From the NCBI RefSeq assembly GCF_022458895.1, contig NZ_JAINFL010000002.1, positions 620,001 to 684,000 of the forward strand: DNA of 64,000 nt, in the 5' to 3' direction. The notes below the pieces were generated by a model. That model was not told the DNA's origin. It saw only the letters and a list, made by a program, of their open reading frames with translations, and ran no database searches. Below, one piece after another: positions 31,979-41,674 of the stretch (the stretch's first letter is position 1; each line of letters opens with the position of its first letter). The translations under genes and the position numbers were made by a program. Source of the stretch: Roseihalotalea indica (GTDB lineage Bacteria > Bacteroidota > Bacteroidia > Cytophagales > Cyclobacteriaceae).

Positions 31979-33124
31979 AATTGTTCAAGACAGTGCCTAT
32001 ATAGTACGTCGGTGCTTAGCGAAAAGTTCAGGTATAAATCAGATTTGTTTTGGGAAAATGAGAGATTGAAGAGTGCTGTACGCCTTACAGAAATTGATCA
32101 CTTTGAAGAAGCGCATCCTGAAAATAAACACAAGAAAAAAGATGACTGTCCATCATATTGTTAGAAATTTGAATGTTGATGGTACTTGCAAGAGGATAGA
32201 CCAGGTTTGGCAGGTAATATGCTCAAGTATTTTTAGTAGCGTAAACCCCTGAAGATTTGAGGATGGCAGTAGGCGGTATCCTGATCCTAAAGGAGGTAAA
32301 TGTACGAAGTAAGGAGGTAGTATGTCTTCATATAAACTATGGATGAAGATCAAGTTTGCTTATTGCTTTGTTGCAATACATCGGTATTTAAGTTCGTGAT
32401 GAGAACCAGAACTACTATTGTCTACCACATGGCGATAGTTAAACTCCAGGGTATTTCTCTGCCCGTAAATGCTCACGCTAAGGGTGCATTGCGTAAATGT
32501 TTGGGTAGGAATAGTAAACTTCTGCCCATTGGTTTTGCTAGCCATCTGGATTAGCATATAATCTGCAAATTATGAATCTGCAAATCCTGACGACCGTTAC
32601 CGGCTTCAACTTCTAACCCATAGGTCTTTAATATCATATTCGTCAATGATATACTCCTGCACAGAGTAAGAACCTTCAAATAAAACTCGAGTTTCTAGAC
32701 CAGTAGTGCATTATAGTTAACAAAATGAAACCAGTAGGGGAATGTAGACCCGCCGGCCAGAATAGCACAGATATTAGACTTTATTACGGTTTATATTTTA
32801 GGCAAGATTTTGCTTTCCTCAGAGTCACTTGAGAGGACTCTGAGTATCTTAAAAAGATATGTTAGCGTAGTTTCGTGAGCTTAACAAGTAAACCGTAATA
32901 ACCTTTATTGATCAGCCGTAGTTTTTTAGATGCTATGAAAGACATGGAAGGGCTTACTCCCGCATCAGTCAGGAGAGAAACTTCGCGATATAAACGCCAT
33001 GCCATGCCTGATAAACTCATATCAGCCTTGCTTTACCAGAAAATATACTAAAAAGATTGGCGTCATGATAACCCCCATTTACCAAGCTATGCCGATGGTG
33101 TCATTTTCTTCAGAAGAAAAGTCA
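31979..33124. other. Long gene-poor stretch with decayed sequence
   Basis: No intact gene is evident. Several short minus-strand frames between 32360 and 32760 look protein-like but are interrupted by stops and shifts (for example LFEGSYSVQEYIIDEYDIKD near 32650 and KFTIPTQTFTQCTLSVSIYG near 32500). They may belong to one dead gene, which I could not assign. A two-level inverted repeat stands at 32781-32901. Confidence 0.4.
32781..32901. repeat. 121-base element with 13-base terminal inverted repeats and an inner hairpin
   Basis: TTATTACGGTTTA (32781-32793) is exactly complementary to TAAACCGTAATAA (32889-32901). Inside, CTCAGAGTC (32818-32826) is exactly complementary to GACTCTGAG (32836-32844). 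No open frame is present. The form fits a MITE-like remnant or a structured regulatory RNA/protein site. Confidence 0.55.
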
Positions 33125-33157
33125 CAAAAAAAGCATACCACTGCTTGTGATATGCTT
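33125..33157 (-). terminator. Rho-independent terminator of the NTF2-like gene
   Basis: On the minus strand AAGCATA (33157-33151) and TATGCTT (33137-33131) form a stem over a 13-base loop, followed by seven T (33131-33125). It begins about 25 bases after the stop of the gene at 33182. Confidence 0.7.
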
Positions 33158-33181
33158 CAACATTCTTGGTGTTATTGTGCT

Positions 33182-33664
33182 TTAGGGTTCCGGGTTACGA
33201 GCTTCAACCGGATAAGAAGAAGGATTAACCGTGGTCATGTTAATAATTTTCCATTTTCCGTCTACTTTCTCCATAACCCGCTGCTCTTTCAGCAAAGGGC
33301 CATTGTTGGTGCTTTGGCTGAATCGAGCCCAGGCTAAATTATTATTTACCCGAAAGTGCCACTCGCTGCGCGCAACGTTGATGTTGCTCATCACGGTAGT
33401 ATCTTGTTGCATGGCGTTTTTCATGCGATCAGCAATAGCCTGCCAGCCTTCGGCAAACTCAATATACTGGTTCATGGTTACGCTAAAATAGGCATCTGGT
33501 GTGTGAGACCAGTAGCTGGCCCATTGGTCAAAATCGCGTTCAAGCCAGGCGCGGGTTTCACCTTCAATCACCTCCCGAATAGCAGATTCTTCACTATTCT
33601 GGGCTAAGGCGATAGTTCCGGTAAGAACTAATAGGATCAATAAAAATGAGGCTGTTGTCTTCAT
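33182..33664 (-). CDS. Exported NTF2/SnoaL-like protein (DUF4440 type)
   Basis: 160 residues from the ATG at 33664 (MKTTASFLLILL); another ATG four codons upstream is possible. The signal peptide ends ALAQ near residue 22. The cone-shaped NTF2 fold is suggested by the N-terminal helix AIREVIEGETRAWLERDFDQ followed by WASYWSHTPDAYFS, then the strands WHFRVNNNLAWARFSQ and RVMEKVDGKWKIINMTTV. No catalytic residues can be assigned. It is monogenic, with a good terminator behind it. Confidence 0.75.
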   Translation of the reverse strand: MKTTASFLLILLVLTGTIALAQNSEESAIREVIEGETRAWLERDFDQWASYWSHTPDAYFSVTMNQYIEFAEGWQAIADRMKNAMQQDTTVMSNINVARSEWHFRVNNNLAWARFSQSTNNGPLLKEQRVMEKVDGKWKIINMTTVNPSSYPVEARNPEP

Positions 33665-33676
33665 AGCAGTGAACAA

Positions 33677-34103
33677 TTAGAGTTACGTATAAAAAAATCT
33701 CTTTGTCAAAAGTATGTACAACCAATACTCAAAAAGTGTAGAAGAGGAGATCAAAGCCCAGATTTAAAACCCGTAGCTAATCCTAATTATATGCTTCCCA
33801 CTTGATAAGTCAAGCAAGTTAGTTCTCAATAAGCATACATAGCAGGAAGCTGCTTGCGTTTCTGCCTTTAGTAAGATACACAATTTTACAGACTAATACC
33901 AGGGGTGTGAAGGTGGTAAAAACAAAATTTTATTAAAAAACAATATTCCAAAAAACGCACAAGTATTCAATATTTGTGCGTCTTATTGGGGTTAAATACG
34001 TTTTATTTACATATCCGCTAACAATATGAGATAGAATAATTTTGACGTAGCCCAGGAAGCTGAGCTAGTAAAGGAATCGGAAAAGCAAAAAGAAAAGAGC
34101 TGT
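33677..34103. other. Intergenic stretch without gene
   Basis: AT-rich, no open frame of note on either strand. It contains the upstream region of the NTF2-like gene and the terminator hairpin of the ROK gene (33950-33981). Confidence 0.6.
33950..33981 (-). terminator. Terminator hairpin downstream of the ROK kinase gene
   Basis: ACGCACAA (33955-33962) and TTGTGCGT (33974-33981) form a perfect 8-base stem with an 11-base loop. On the minus strand it is followed by TTTTTGG. It lies about 120 bases after the stop at 34104. Confidence 0.65.
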
Positions 34104-35081
34104 CTAAACCGTCGGTAAAGGGTCAATTTCTTTCCAGGCTAAAGCACTGGCGCCCAATACTGCAGCATTCCGGCCTTCCAGGGCTGATGGCAGAATGGGC
34201 ACTTTGTTTTTAAAGATCTCAAACATGTGCTCTTCCATATATTTTTTGGTGGGCTTGAAGAGGAAATCTCCGGCTTTGGCTAAGCCGCCCAGCAAAAAGA
34301 TGGCTTCCGGACTGAAGATAGCCACTATGTCTGATAGCTTGCGGCCCAAGAGCTCGGCCGTATAGTCAAATGCTTCCTCGGCAATAGGGTCGCCCTTTAA
34401 GGCCAATTCGGTAATCATGGAAGCGGTAAGGTCATTATAGGTAACGTCGCGCAACGGACTGTCATCATTCATGTCAGCCAGCAGCTTGAATACGGTACGT
34501 TTGATGCCAGTGGCAGATACGTAAGCTTCCAGACAGCCCTTCCGGCCTAGTCCGCAGGTGCGTCCGCCCGGTTGGTTCATGAGGTGACCCATCTCTCCGG
34601 CAAAGCCGTCCTGCCCGTAGATCAGTTCACCGTTGGCTACGAAGCCACTTCCTAGCCCGGTGCCTAGGGTAATCATAACAAAGTTTTTCATGCCCTTGGC
34701 TCCACCGTAAATCATCTCGCCAATGGCAGCAGCATTAGCATCGTTGGTGAGTACCATAGGAACGTCGTAGTACTGACGGAACAGGCGAACCAGGTGTACT
34801 ACTCCCCTAAAAGTCAGGTTGGGAGCATATTCGATGGTGCCAGTAAAGTAGTTGCCATTGGGTGCTCCAATACCACAACCAACAATATTCATTTCTTCAT
34901 CAATAGTACTGCGAAGCTTTTCAATCTCTTCGTATATGTACTTCAAATAGGCTTCTACATCGCCCGGAGCTGTTTTAATAGTTGATACGGAAGTCTCGCC
35001 GTACATATTTCCATCGTGGTCTACAAATCCAAACTTCGTATTTGTTCCACCAATGTCAATACCAAGTGCTACGTCTTTCAT
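34104..35081 (-). CDS. ROK-family sugar kinase (glucokinase-like)
   Basis: 325 residues. The phosphate-binding LGIDIGGTNTKFGFVD (7-22), substrate region LTNDANAAAIGEM near 110, LGTGLGSGFVANGELI near 137 and the zinc motif CGLGRKGCLEAY near 175 are complete for an ATP-dependent hexose kinase. There is no N-terminal helix-turn-helix, so it is an enzyme and not a XylR/NagC-type repressor. It is the last gene of the run xylB-xylA-mscL-ROK, all on the minus strand, and could phosphorylate glucose or another hexose. Confidence 0.88.
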   Translation of the reverse strand: MKDVALGIDIGGTNTKFGFVDHDGNMYGETSVSTIKTAPGDVEAYLKYIYEEIEKLRSTIDEEMNIVGCGIGAPNGNYFTGTIEYAPNLTFRGVVHLVRLFRQYYDVPMVLTNDANAAAIGEMIYGGAKGMKNFVMITLGTGLGSGFVANGELIYGQDGFAGEMGHLMNQPGGRTCGLGRKGCLEAYVSATGIKRTVFKLLADMNDDSPLRDVTYNDLTASMITELALKGDPIAEEAFDYTAELLGRKLSDIVAIFSPEAIFLLGGLAKAGDFLFKPTKKYMEEHMFEIFKNKVPILPSALEGRNAAVLGASALAWKEIDPLPTV

Positions 35082-35143
35082 GAGTTAATAAATGCAATAA
35101 TAAAATGAGAAAAAAACAGGTTAGCTACTGTTAAATAAATAGT

Positions 35144-35557
35144 TTAAGGGCCAACGGCCGGTCGGTCTTTAAGAATATCGCGTATCTCGGCAAGGATTTT
35201 CTCCTCATTGGAGATAGGAGGTGCCGCAGGCTTCGCCTCTTCCTTTTTCTGCGTTCTTTGATACACTTTTACCACAACAAATACACTAAATGCAACAATA
35301 ATAAAGTCAATAATATTTTGAATAAAGTTACCAATGCGAATATACACGGATTCTTCTTCAGTAGCTCCTTCCTTCAGAGGAATCATAATATCGGTGAAGT
35401 CAACCCCGCCCAGCAGCATACCGATTGGGGGCATGAGCACGTCGTTTACGAAGGAGGATACAATCTTACCAAAGGCTGCCCCAATGACCACGGCTACGGC
35501 CAGATCAATGATATTGCCTTTCATGGCGAAGTCTTTAAACTCTTTTAGTAATCCCAT
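35144..35557 (-). CDS. mscL: Large-conductance mechanosensitive channel
   Basis: 137 residues. The N-terminal MGLLKEFKDFAMKGNIIDLA with the following VAVVIGAAFGKIVSSFVNDV is the MscL signature: S1 amphipathic helix, then the Gly/Ala-packed TM1 pore helix. TM2 (about 78-102) and a charged C-terminal helix (EEKILAEIRDIL) complete it. It releases solutes during hypo-osmotic shock. Located between xylA and the ROK kinase but separated from both by more than 60 bases, so it may have its own promoter. Confidence 0.93.
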   Translation of the reverse strand: MGLLKEFKDFAMKGNIIDLAVAVVIGAAFGKIVSSFVNDVLMPPIGMLLGGVDFTDIMIPLKEGATEEESVYIRIGNFIQNIIDFIIVAFSVFVVVKVYQRTQKKEEAKPAAPPISNEEKILAEIRDILKDRPAVGP

Positions 35558-35695
35558 AGTGTTTAGAATTTAAGTAAGTAGTTTTACATGGTAGCCAACC
35601 CTGTTTTGGAAGTAAGTTAGCAATTTTCCATTATCTGCGACACCTGAAGGGATGATCTTCTGCGAAAAAGAGAAGACTGTAGAGTGAAATGAATA

Positions 35696-35765
35696 ACGAG
35701 TAATGATTAATGATGAGTAGCAAAATTAGGGATTCACTACTCATTATTCATCAATCATTACTCGT
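35696..35765. repeat. Long imperfect inverted repeat, possible xylA terminator
   Basis: ACGAGTAATGATTAATGATGAGTAG (35696-35720 region; arms ACGAGTAATGATT and AATCATTACTCGT at the outer ends) pairs with 35737-35765, with a small internal bulge and a 16-base loop. Arms contain the repeated word ATGATTAATGATGAGTA, frequent in intergenic DNA of this group. It follows the xylA stop (35777, minus strand) after 12 bases and may serve as a terminator. Confidence 0.5.
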
Positions 35766-35776
35766 AGGGTAGGAAA

Positions 35777-37102
35777 TTATTTAATATAGTTGTTGATCAG
35801 CATCTCGAACAGTTCGATTTTGCCGCTGCGCTTCTTCGGTTCTCCGTATTCGGCGGCCAGGCTGCTGAGGTCTTCCAGGCTCAGGTTACCTTTCTCATAA
35901 TCAGCCCCTTTGCCACTGTCAAACGAAGCATAACGCTCCTGCTTCATCTTCAGGAAATCAGAGTTTTCCAGAATGTCCTGAGCAATGAGCAAGCCGCGGG
36001 CAAAAGTGTCCATTCCGACGATGTGAGCGATAAACAGATCTTCTGCATCGCTGGAGGTGCGGCGTACCTTAGCATCAAAGTTCAGACCACCGGGGGCGAT
36101 ACCGCCCTGCTGCAAAATCACCATCATGGCATGGATACAGTCGTAGAGGTTGGTAGGGAAATAGTCGGTGTCCCACCCATTCTGGTTATCGCCCATATTG
36201 GCATCTACGCTGCCCAGCATACCGGCATCCGAAGCAGTTTGTAGATCGTGAGCGAAGGTATGACCCGCCAGCACCGCGTGGTTTTGTTCTACGTTGATCT
36301 TAAAATCATCGGCCAAACCCTGACGGTGCAGGAAGCCTATTACCGTGGCTGAATCAAAATCGTACTGATGCTTGCTGGGTTCAGCGGGTTTAGGCTCAAT
36401 CAAGTAGTTGCCTTTGAAACCGATCTTACGGCCATAGTCGCGAGCCATGCGCAGAAACTGACCCAGGTGGTCGAGTTCGCGTTTCATATTGGTGTTGATG
36501 AGAGCGGCATAGCCTTCCCGGCCGCCCCAGAATACATAGTTTTCACCTCCCAGTTCAACGGTAGCGTCTAAAGCAGCTTTTACCTGAGCACCACCGTGGC
36601 AGAGTACGGCAAAATCAGGGTTGGTAGAAGCTCCGTTCATGTAGCGAGGGTGCGAAAACAGGTTAGCGGTTCCCCAAAGCAGTTTCACTCCGGTATCGTT
36701 CTGATACTCTTTCGCCATTTTCACAATTTCCTGCAAGTTCTTTTCCGACTGGCTGACGGAATTCCCTTCCGGGGCAATGTCGCGATCGTGGAAACAGTAG
36801 TACGGAGCACGTATTTTAATAAAAAACTCAAAAGCCGCTTCCAGACGGTCTTTGGCTACGTCCATCGGGTCACTGTGCTTGCTCCAGGGGAAGTCGCGAG
36901 TACCGGCACCGAAAGGATCGCTGTTTTCGTTGCAGAAGCTATGCCAGTAGGCAATGGCAAAGCGCAAATGTTCTTTCATGGTTTTGCCGCCTACCTCACG
37001 TTTTTCGTCGTAGTATCGGAATGCCATCACATTATCAGTCTTCGGTCCTTCGTATTGAATGGGGCCGATCTCGGGAAAAAATTCAGAAGTCTGTCCTGTC
37101 AT
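35777..37102 (-). CDS. xylA: Xylose isomerase
   Basis: 441 residues, the length of class II xylose isomerases. Catalytic and metal residues are in place: [13 protein letters not shown] near 99 (His and Asp of the active site), [15 protein letters not shown] near 193, [17 protein letters not shown] near 238, [17 protein letters not shown] near 268 and [17 protein letters not shown] near 300 (metal-binding Asp). It converts D-xylose to D-xylulose using Mg or Mn. It is directly downstream of xylB on the minus strand (about 65 bases) and forms the xylose catabolic module. Confidence 0.97.
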   Translation of the reverse strand: MTGQTSEFFPEIGPIQYEGPKTDNVMAFRYYDEKREVGGKTMKEHLRFAIAYWHSFCNENSDPFGAGTRDFPWSKHSDPMDVAKDRLEAAFEFFIKIRAPYYCFHDRDIAPEGNSVSQSEKNLQEIVKMAKEYQNDTGVKLLWGTANLFSHPRYMNGASTNPDFAVLCHGGAQVKAALDATVELGGENYVFWGGREGYAALINTNMKRELDHLGQFLRMARDYGRKIGFKGNYLIEPKPAEPSKHQYDFDSATVIGFLHRQGLADDFKINVEQNHAVLAGHTFAHDLQTASDAGMLGSVDANMGDNQNGWDTDYFPTNLYDCIHAMMVILQQGGIAPGGLNFDAKVRRTSSDAEDLFIAHIVGMDTFARGLLIAQDILENSDFLKMKQERYASFDSGKGADYEKGNLSLEDLSSLAAEYGEPKKRSGKIELFEMLINNYIK

Positions 37103-37167
37103 AAGTAAAAAAGAGTTATTTGAATGTTAGAATGTGTGAATATGATGAATATAGTAAGCTCTGTTTA

Positions 37168-38673
37168 TTAATTCTGTTTTGCTAAGTGCCGCTCCAAAGT
37201 CTCTAGCCAGCGTTGGTAGGCTTCAGCATAAGCAGATTGCTTGCCTGAATCTGGTTCAATCTGATCAATTTGTTGCAGACGGGAGAAAGCCTCTTGGGGG
37301 TTGGAGTATTCTCCGGCACCAATGCCTGCCCCGCGAGCCGCTCCGGCAGCTCCATCCGTATCGTATAGTTCTACTACGGTGCCGGTGGTGTTGGCAAACG
37401 CTTCGCGGAAGAGCGGGCTAAGGAACATATTGGCTTTTCCAGCTTTTACCCGTTCAATCTTCATCCCCATCTCGCTCATAATATCCAGGCTGTATTTAAG
37501 AGCGAATACAATACCCTCCTGAGAAGCTCGCAACACATGGTTCATGGTATGCACATTGAACTCTATACCTTCAAAATGCGCCCCGATTTCAGCATTAGCC
37601 AGTGGTCGCTCAGCTCCATTCCCAAACGGAAGCACAATGACTCCATCCGAACCGATGGGCGCTTCCATCGCCCGCTGGTTCATTTGATCGTAAGAGAGAT
37701 GTCCCAGTAGCATCTGGTTTTTGAGCCAGCTATTCAGAATGCCCGTTCCGTTTACACAAGCCAGAATGCCGTAACGAGGGGTTTCCTGAGTATGATTGAC
37801 GTGCGCAAAACTATTCACCCGCGACTGAGGGTCGTACTCCAGTTGATCGCTCACTCCATAAATTACTCCGGAAGTACCCGCAGTGGTTGCTACTTCGCCG
37901 GGTTGCAGCACATTGAGTGATAAAGCATTGTTCGGCTGGTCGCCCGCCCGGTAGGCTACAGGTATGCCAGCCGGGATCCCCAGCTCTTGTGTTACCGATT
38001 GCATAACCAGACCCTGTTGACCGAAAGTGGGTACCAAATCAGGAATGAGTGAGGCATCCAGCTTATAATATTCTAACAGCTCTTTGGATAAGGCATGCGA
38101 TCGGAAATCCCAAAATACTCCTTCCGAAAGGCCCGATACGGTCGTAGTAATGTCACCGGTTAGCCTCATGGCAATGTAATCGCCAGGAAGCATGATTTTG
38201 TGAATTTTCTCGTAAACCTGGGGTTCGTTTTCCTTCACCCACTTCAATTTAGAAGCAGTGAAGTTTCCTGGCGAGTTGAGCAAATGTGACAGGCACCAGT
38301 CGTGGCCCATGCCATCAAAAGCATCCTGCCCGATAGAAACAGCCCGGCTGTCACACCAGATAATGGATGGGCGAAGTACTTGCTGTTGCTGATCTACCAC
38401 TACCAAACCGTGCATCTGGTAAGAGATGCCAATGGCGGTTACCTGTTTTAGGGCCTCCGGTTGAGTCTGACGAAGCTGTATGGTGGCGGCTACCAGATGC
38501 TTCCACCACAAGTCGGGGTGTTGTTCGGCCCACCCTTCGCGAGGGGCATCCATCGGCAACTCTTGATTGGGAGAGGTGGCTGATGCTATAATTTTGCCCG
38601 AATCAGCCTGCACCAGACAGGCTTTGATTGAAGAGCTTCCAATGTCGTATCCAAGTAAATAAGCCGTAGGCAT
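37168..38673 (-). CDS. xylB: Xylulokinase
   Basis: 501 residues when started at MPTAYLLGYDIGSSS (ATG at 38673); an upstream ATG at 38709 would add 12 residues without family match. FGGY-kinase features are clear: LGYDIGSSSIKACLV (phosphate 1 loop), ISYQMHGLVVVD near 93, IWCDSRA near 110, GDYIAMRLTGDITTTVSGLSEG near 175, and TAGTSGVIYG near 265. It phosphorylates D-xylulose to xylulose 5-phosphate for the pentose phosphate pathway. Transcribed with xylA. No xylose regulator or transporter is in the window. Confidence 0.95.
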   Translation of the reverse strand: MPTAYLLGYDIGSSSIKACLVQADSGKIIASATSPNQELPMDAPREGWAEQHPDLWWKHLVAATIQLRQTQPEALKQVTAIGISYQMHGLVVVDQQQQVLRPSIIWCDSRAVSIGQDAFDGMGHDWCLSHLLNSPGNFTASKLKWVKENEPQVYEKIHKIMLPGDYIAMRLTGDITTTVSGLSEGVFWDFRSHALSKELLEYYKLDASLIPDLVPTFGQQGLVMQSVTQELGIPAGIPVAYRAGDQPNNALSLNVLQPGEVATTAGTSGVIYGVSDQLEYDPQSRVNSFAHVNHTQETPRYGILACVNGTGILNSWLKNQMLLGHLSYDQMNQRAMEAPIGSDGVIVLPFGNGAERPLANAEIGAHFEGIEFNVHTMNHVLRASQEGIVFALKYSLDIMSEMGMKIERVKAGKANMFLSPLFREAFANTTGTVVELYDTDGAAGAARGAGIGAGEYSNPQEAFSRLQQIDQIEPDSGKQSAYAEAYQRWLETLERHLAKQN

Positions 38674-38881
38674 AAGCAGGTTGTCAAATGTTGGGGGTTC
38701 AAGATACAAGCTTTGGTAGATTTAGAAAAGTTTTCCAACATTTCGCCCCTACTTATTCCCAAATTATTCTATCCCCATGACCTTGATTTTCAGCAAACAA
38801 CCTACTTGCTGGTTGATACAACTGGTTTTTTCTTGATAAGAGCAACAGCTTAAAAAATCTTATCTATTAGCAGGCCATTGC

Positions 38882-38905
38882 AGGAACATCATTAATGACA
38901 TTCCT
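38882..38905. repeat. Short inverted repeat after the ABC permease gene
   Basis: AGGAACATCATT (38882-38893) and AATGACATTCCT (38894-38905) are complementary apart from two adjacent bases, without loop. It resembles the hairpin at 47223-47248 (GGAACATCA). It lies about 50 bases after the minus-strand stop at 38957 and might be a weak terminator. Confidence 0.3.
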
Positions 38906-38956
38906 ACTAAGTACTTCTGATAATTGCCTGTTCTCTTTCCAAACTCGTTCTTCTCA

Positions 38957-41422
38957 TTACTCATCCTTCAACGTATCTGCCGGATTAATGAAGGCGGCTT
39001 TAATGGTTTGGTGGCTGATGGTGAGAGCAGCAATAAGTAGCACCGCTATAATAGCCAGCATAAACAGACCGGCACTCAGTGGAATGCGGTAAGCAAAGTT
39101 GGTAAGCCACTCATTCATAGCCCAATAGGCGAGTGGAATAGCCAGTACGCTGGCAATTAAGATGAGTAAGAAGTAATTCCGAGTCAGGATAGTAATAATT
39201 TGAATCAGGGAAGCACCTAGCACCTTGCGGATGCCAATCTCTTTTTCCTTCTGCCGCGCCAGCAACATAGCCAGGCCGTAAGAACCCAAGCAAGACACCA
39301 AAATGGCCAGCAGAGCAAAAATGCCAATGATCTGGCCAATGCGAGCATCGTTCTCATACATCTCCCGCAGACTCTCATCCAGAAAAGAATACTCAAAGGT
39401 TTTTCCCGGAAAATACTCCTGCCATTTGGCTTCGGCATAGGCAATAGCCTCCTGGAACTGCTGCCCCTGAAGACGGATGGAGAGTGTGGTGAACATCGGT
39501 ACCTCAACGTCCATCACCATCGCTCCGATCGGTAAGTACAATGAGGTATAGTGAAAATCCCGAACCACTCCGATCACCTTTCCGACCTTGCCTTCCAGTT
39601 CAATTTCCTTACCAAGCGCTTCTTCGGGTGAGCCCCAGTTAAATTCCTGTACGGCCGATTCATTCACGATAAAAGCTTCTGTATGATCCGTACCGGCTTC
39701 AAGGTTGAAACCACGCCCGGCAACCAGTTCTAAACCGTAAGTTTCCAGGAAATCATAGTCTACCGAAAAGGAGGGAGCAAATAAGTGACCTTCGGTTTCT
39801 ACACCTTCCGGCTCTACCCGGCGGGATACCACCGCGATGCCCAGCACCGTAGATGATAAAGCACTGGCTTCAATGCCCGGATGGGACGTAAGCTCGTTTT
39901 CAAAAGTATTCAGCCGACTTCGCAACGCTCCATCTACTCCACCAAAAATATTATTCAGATCCTGACTGAACAAAGGCACTGTTACGATGGCCTCCCGGTC
40001 AAAGCCCACCGGCTGGTTTTCCAGGTAGTGTAGCTGTCGGAAGATAATCACCGTACCGGAGATAAGCGCGATAGAAGCCGTAAACTGCAACACCACCAGC
40101 ACATGCCGCAACGACCAGCGTCGGCCCGGGCGAACCGTGGAAACGGCATTACGTAATGCCCGCATCACCTGCCAGCGGCTGAGATAGACCGCGGGGTAAC
40201 TACCGCCCAGCAACCCAGTTAGCACAAATACTCCGATGAAGGTTAGCACTACGGGCCACTCCAGCAACTCCTGCCAGGTGAAATTTTTCTGCGTCAGGTT
40301 ATTAAACTCTGGTAAGCTGGTAAAAATAATGAACAGGGCCAGCAGGAACCCCAGAAAACTCACCCACATAGACTCACTCATAAACTGCCCAAACAGATGA
40401 ATCTTCCGCGCACCCATCACCTTCCGCATACCCACCTCTTTCACCCGCCGTACCGACTGGGCTGTAGCAATATTGATGAAATTGAAGCAGGCAATCAGCA
40501 AAGTAAGCAGGGCAATAGCCGAGAAAATATAAACGTAGCGACGGTCATTAGTGCCTTCGGGGCTTAACTGTACATCGGGGTTCAGGTGGATATCGGTAAT
40601 GGGTTGCAGGGTAAAGCTCTGCCCGATATTCAGTTGCTCGGGCGCATGTTGGGTTAGCAGACTGCCAAAACGATTGTCGACCTGGCTGGCTTGAGTGCCT
40701 TCCCGCAGGCGGACGTAGGTATGGGAGTGAGAGATTACCCAGTTCTGCCCCAGATTTTTCCGCATTACAGTGTCGCGCTCGGTGGGGGCCAGTGTAAACA
40801 TGCTCTCGTAAGGAACGAGCAGCGAAAAATGCAAGTGAGCATTATCCGGAAAATCTTCGGCTATGGCCACCACCTTGTACGGATGGTTACCATCCAGCAG
40901 CAGCGTTTTACCGATAACGTTGCCCTGTTGTACTGCCTCAGCTCCAAAATATTTTTCGGCCATCTCCCGGTTCAACACCACTTCATTCGGATCAGCCAGC
41001 CGGGTTTGAGCATTGCCCGCGATGAAGTTGAGCGAGAAGATATCCAGAAAGGTAGAATCCACGAAGAATGCCTGATCTTCTTCAAAATTTTTATGCTCTC
41101 CCTGGGCGTCAGGCACCTGCACACTAATCCCCCGATTATAAGCCCTTGCCGCCGTTTCTACTTCGGGAAAGAAGTCCGGCATAAGGGGGGCAATGGGCGG
41201 AGGCACTTGGGCATAACTAAACCCATTGGTAGCATGGTACACCACCCGATACAGCCGGTCTTTATTGGGATAGAACTGATCGTAGCTAAGTTCATCGCGC
41301 ACGAACAGGAAGATGAATAGACAGCAGGCCATGCCCACTCCCAAACCCACTACGTTGATAAAGGTAAATACCCGGTACTTAGCCAGGTAGCGGCTCGCAA
41401 TTTTCAGGTAATTTCGCAGCAT
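38957..41422 (-). CDS. MacB/FtsX-type ABC transporter permease
   Basis: 821 residues with the two-module layout common in Bacteroidota: TM1 near 20-40 (FTFINVVGLGVGMACCLFIF), a periplasmic MacB-PCD domain (about 50-280), three helices with an FtsX core (NFINIATAQSVRRVKEVGMR near 315), then a second set with another periplasmic domain and the final FtsX core (QKEKEIGIRKVLGAS near 705). No ATPase gene is adjacent. Such proteins are thought to move lipoproteins, peptides or antibiotics, or to signal envelope stress. Substrate unknown. Confidence 0.88.
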   Translation of the reverse strand: MLRNYLKIASRYLAKYRVFTFINVVGLGVGMACCLFIFLFVRDELSYDQFYPNKDRLYRVVYHATNGFSYAQVPPPIAPLMPDFFPEVETAARAYNRGISVQVPDAQGEHKNFEEDQAFFVDSTFLDIFSLNFIAGNAQTRLADPNEVVLNREMAEKYFGAEAVQQGNVIGKTLLLDGNHPYKVVAIAEDFPDNAHLHFSLLVPYESMFTLAPTERDTVMRKNLGQNWVISHSHTYVRLREGTQASQVDNRFGSLLTQHAPEQLNIGQSFTLQPITDIHLNPDVQLSPEGTNDRRYVYIFSAIALLTLLIACFNFINIATAQSVRRVKEVGMRKVMGARKIHLFGQFMSESMWVSFLGFLLALFIIFTSLPEFNNLTQKNFTWQELLEWPVVLTFIGVFVLTGLLGGSYPAVYLSRWQVMRALRNAVSTVRPGRRWSLRHVLVVLQFTASIALISGTVIIFRQLHYLENQPVGFDREAIVTVPLFSQDLNNIFGGVDGALRSRLNTFENELTSHPGIEASALSSTVLGIAVVSRRVEPEGVETEGHLFAPSFSVDYDFLETYGLELVAGRGFNLEAGTDHTEAFIVNESAVQEFNWGSPEEALGKEIELEGKVGKVIGVVRDFHYTSLYLPIGAMVMDVEVPMFTTLSIRLQGQQFQEAIAYAEAKWQEYFPGKTFEYSFLDESLREMYENDARIGQIIGIFALLAILVSCLGSYGLAMLLARQKEKEIGIRKVLGASLIQIITILTRNYFLLILIASVLAIPLAYWAMNEWLTNFAYRIPLSAGLFMLAIIAVLLIAALTISHQTIKAAFINPADTLKDE

Positions 41423-41674
41423 AAGCAGTCAGCGGTTAGTACCGAAAATTAGCAATATTTCCCCGAAAGCTTCTACCGATATTTGGGGGATATTTTTAGG
41501 AAGGGATCGGAAAAGCGGTTACTGTAAGGGTTTGGCTCTCAGGGAGTAAGTAATAAGCCTCTTTTCGCAAGTTGGCTTATGAGGGGTTTTATTGACCTTC
41601 GCTTCACATAAGTTATATTCCCCCTATGATACCTACGCTAATCTTCTCATTGGATACAGTAAATTATTCCCTCT

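Noticed and set aside
34104..35081. ROK protein as xylose repressor XylR
   Set aside because: No N-terminal helix-turn-helix; sequence begins directly with the kinase ATP loop.
36596..37108. 170-codon plus-strand frame
   Set aside because: Antisense to xylA; composition as expected for a shadow frame.
40691..41320. 209-codon plus-strand frame
   Set aside because: Antisense to the ABC permease gene, no domain pattern.
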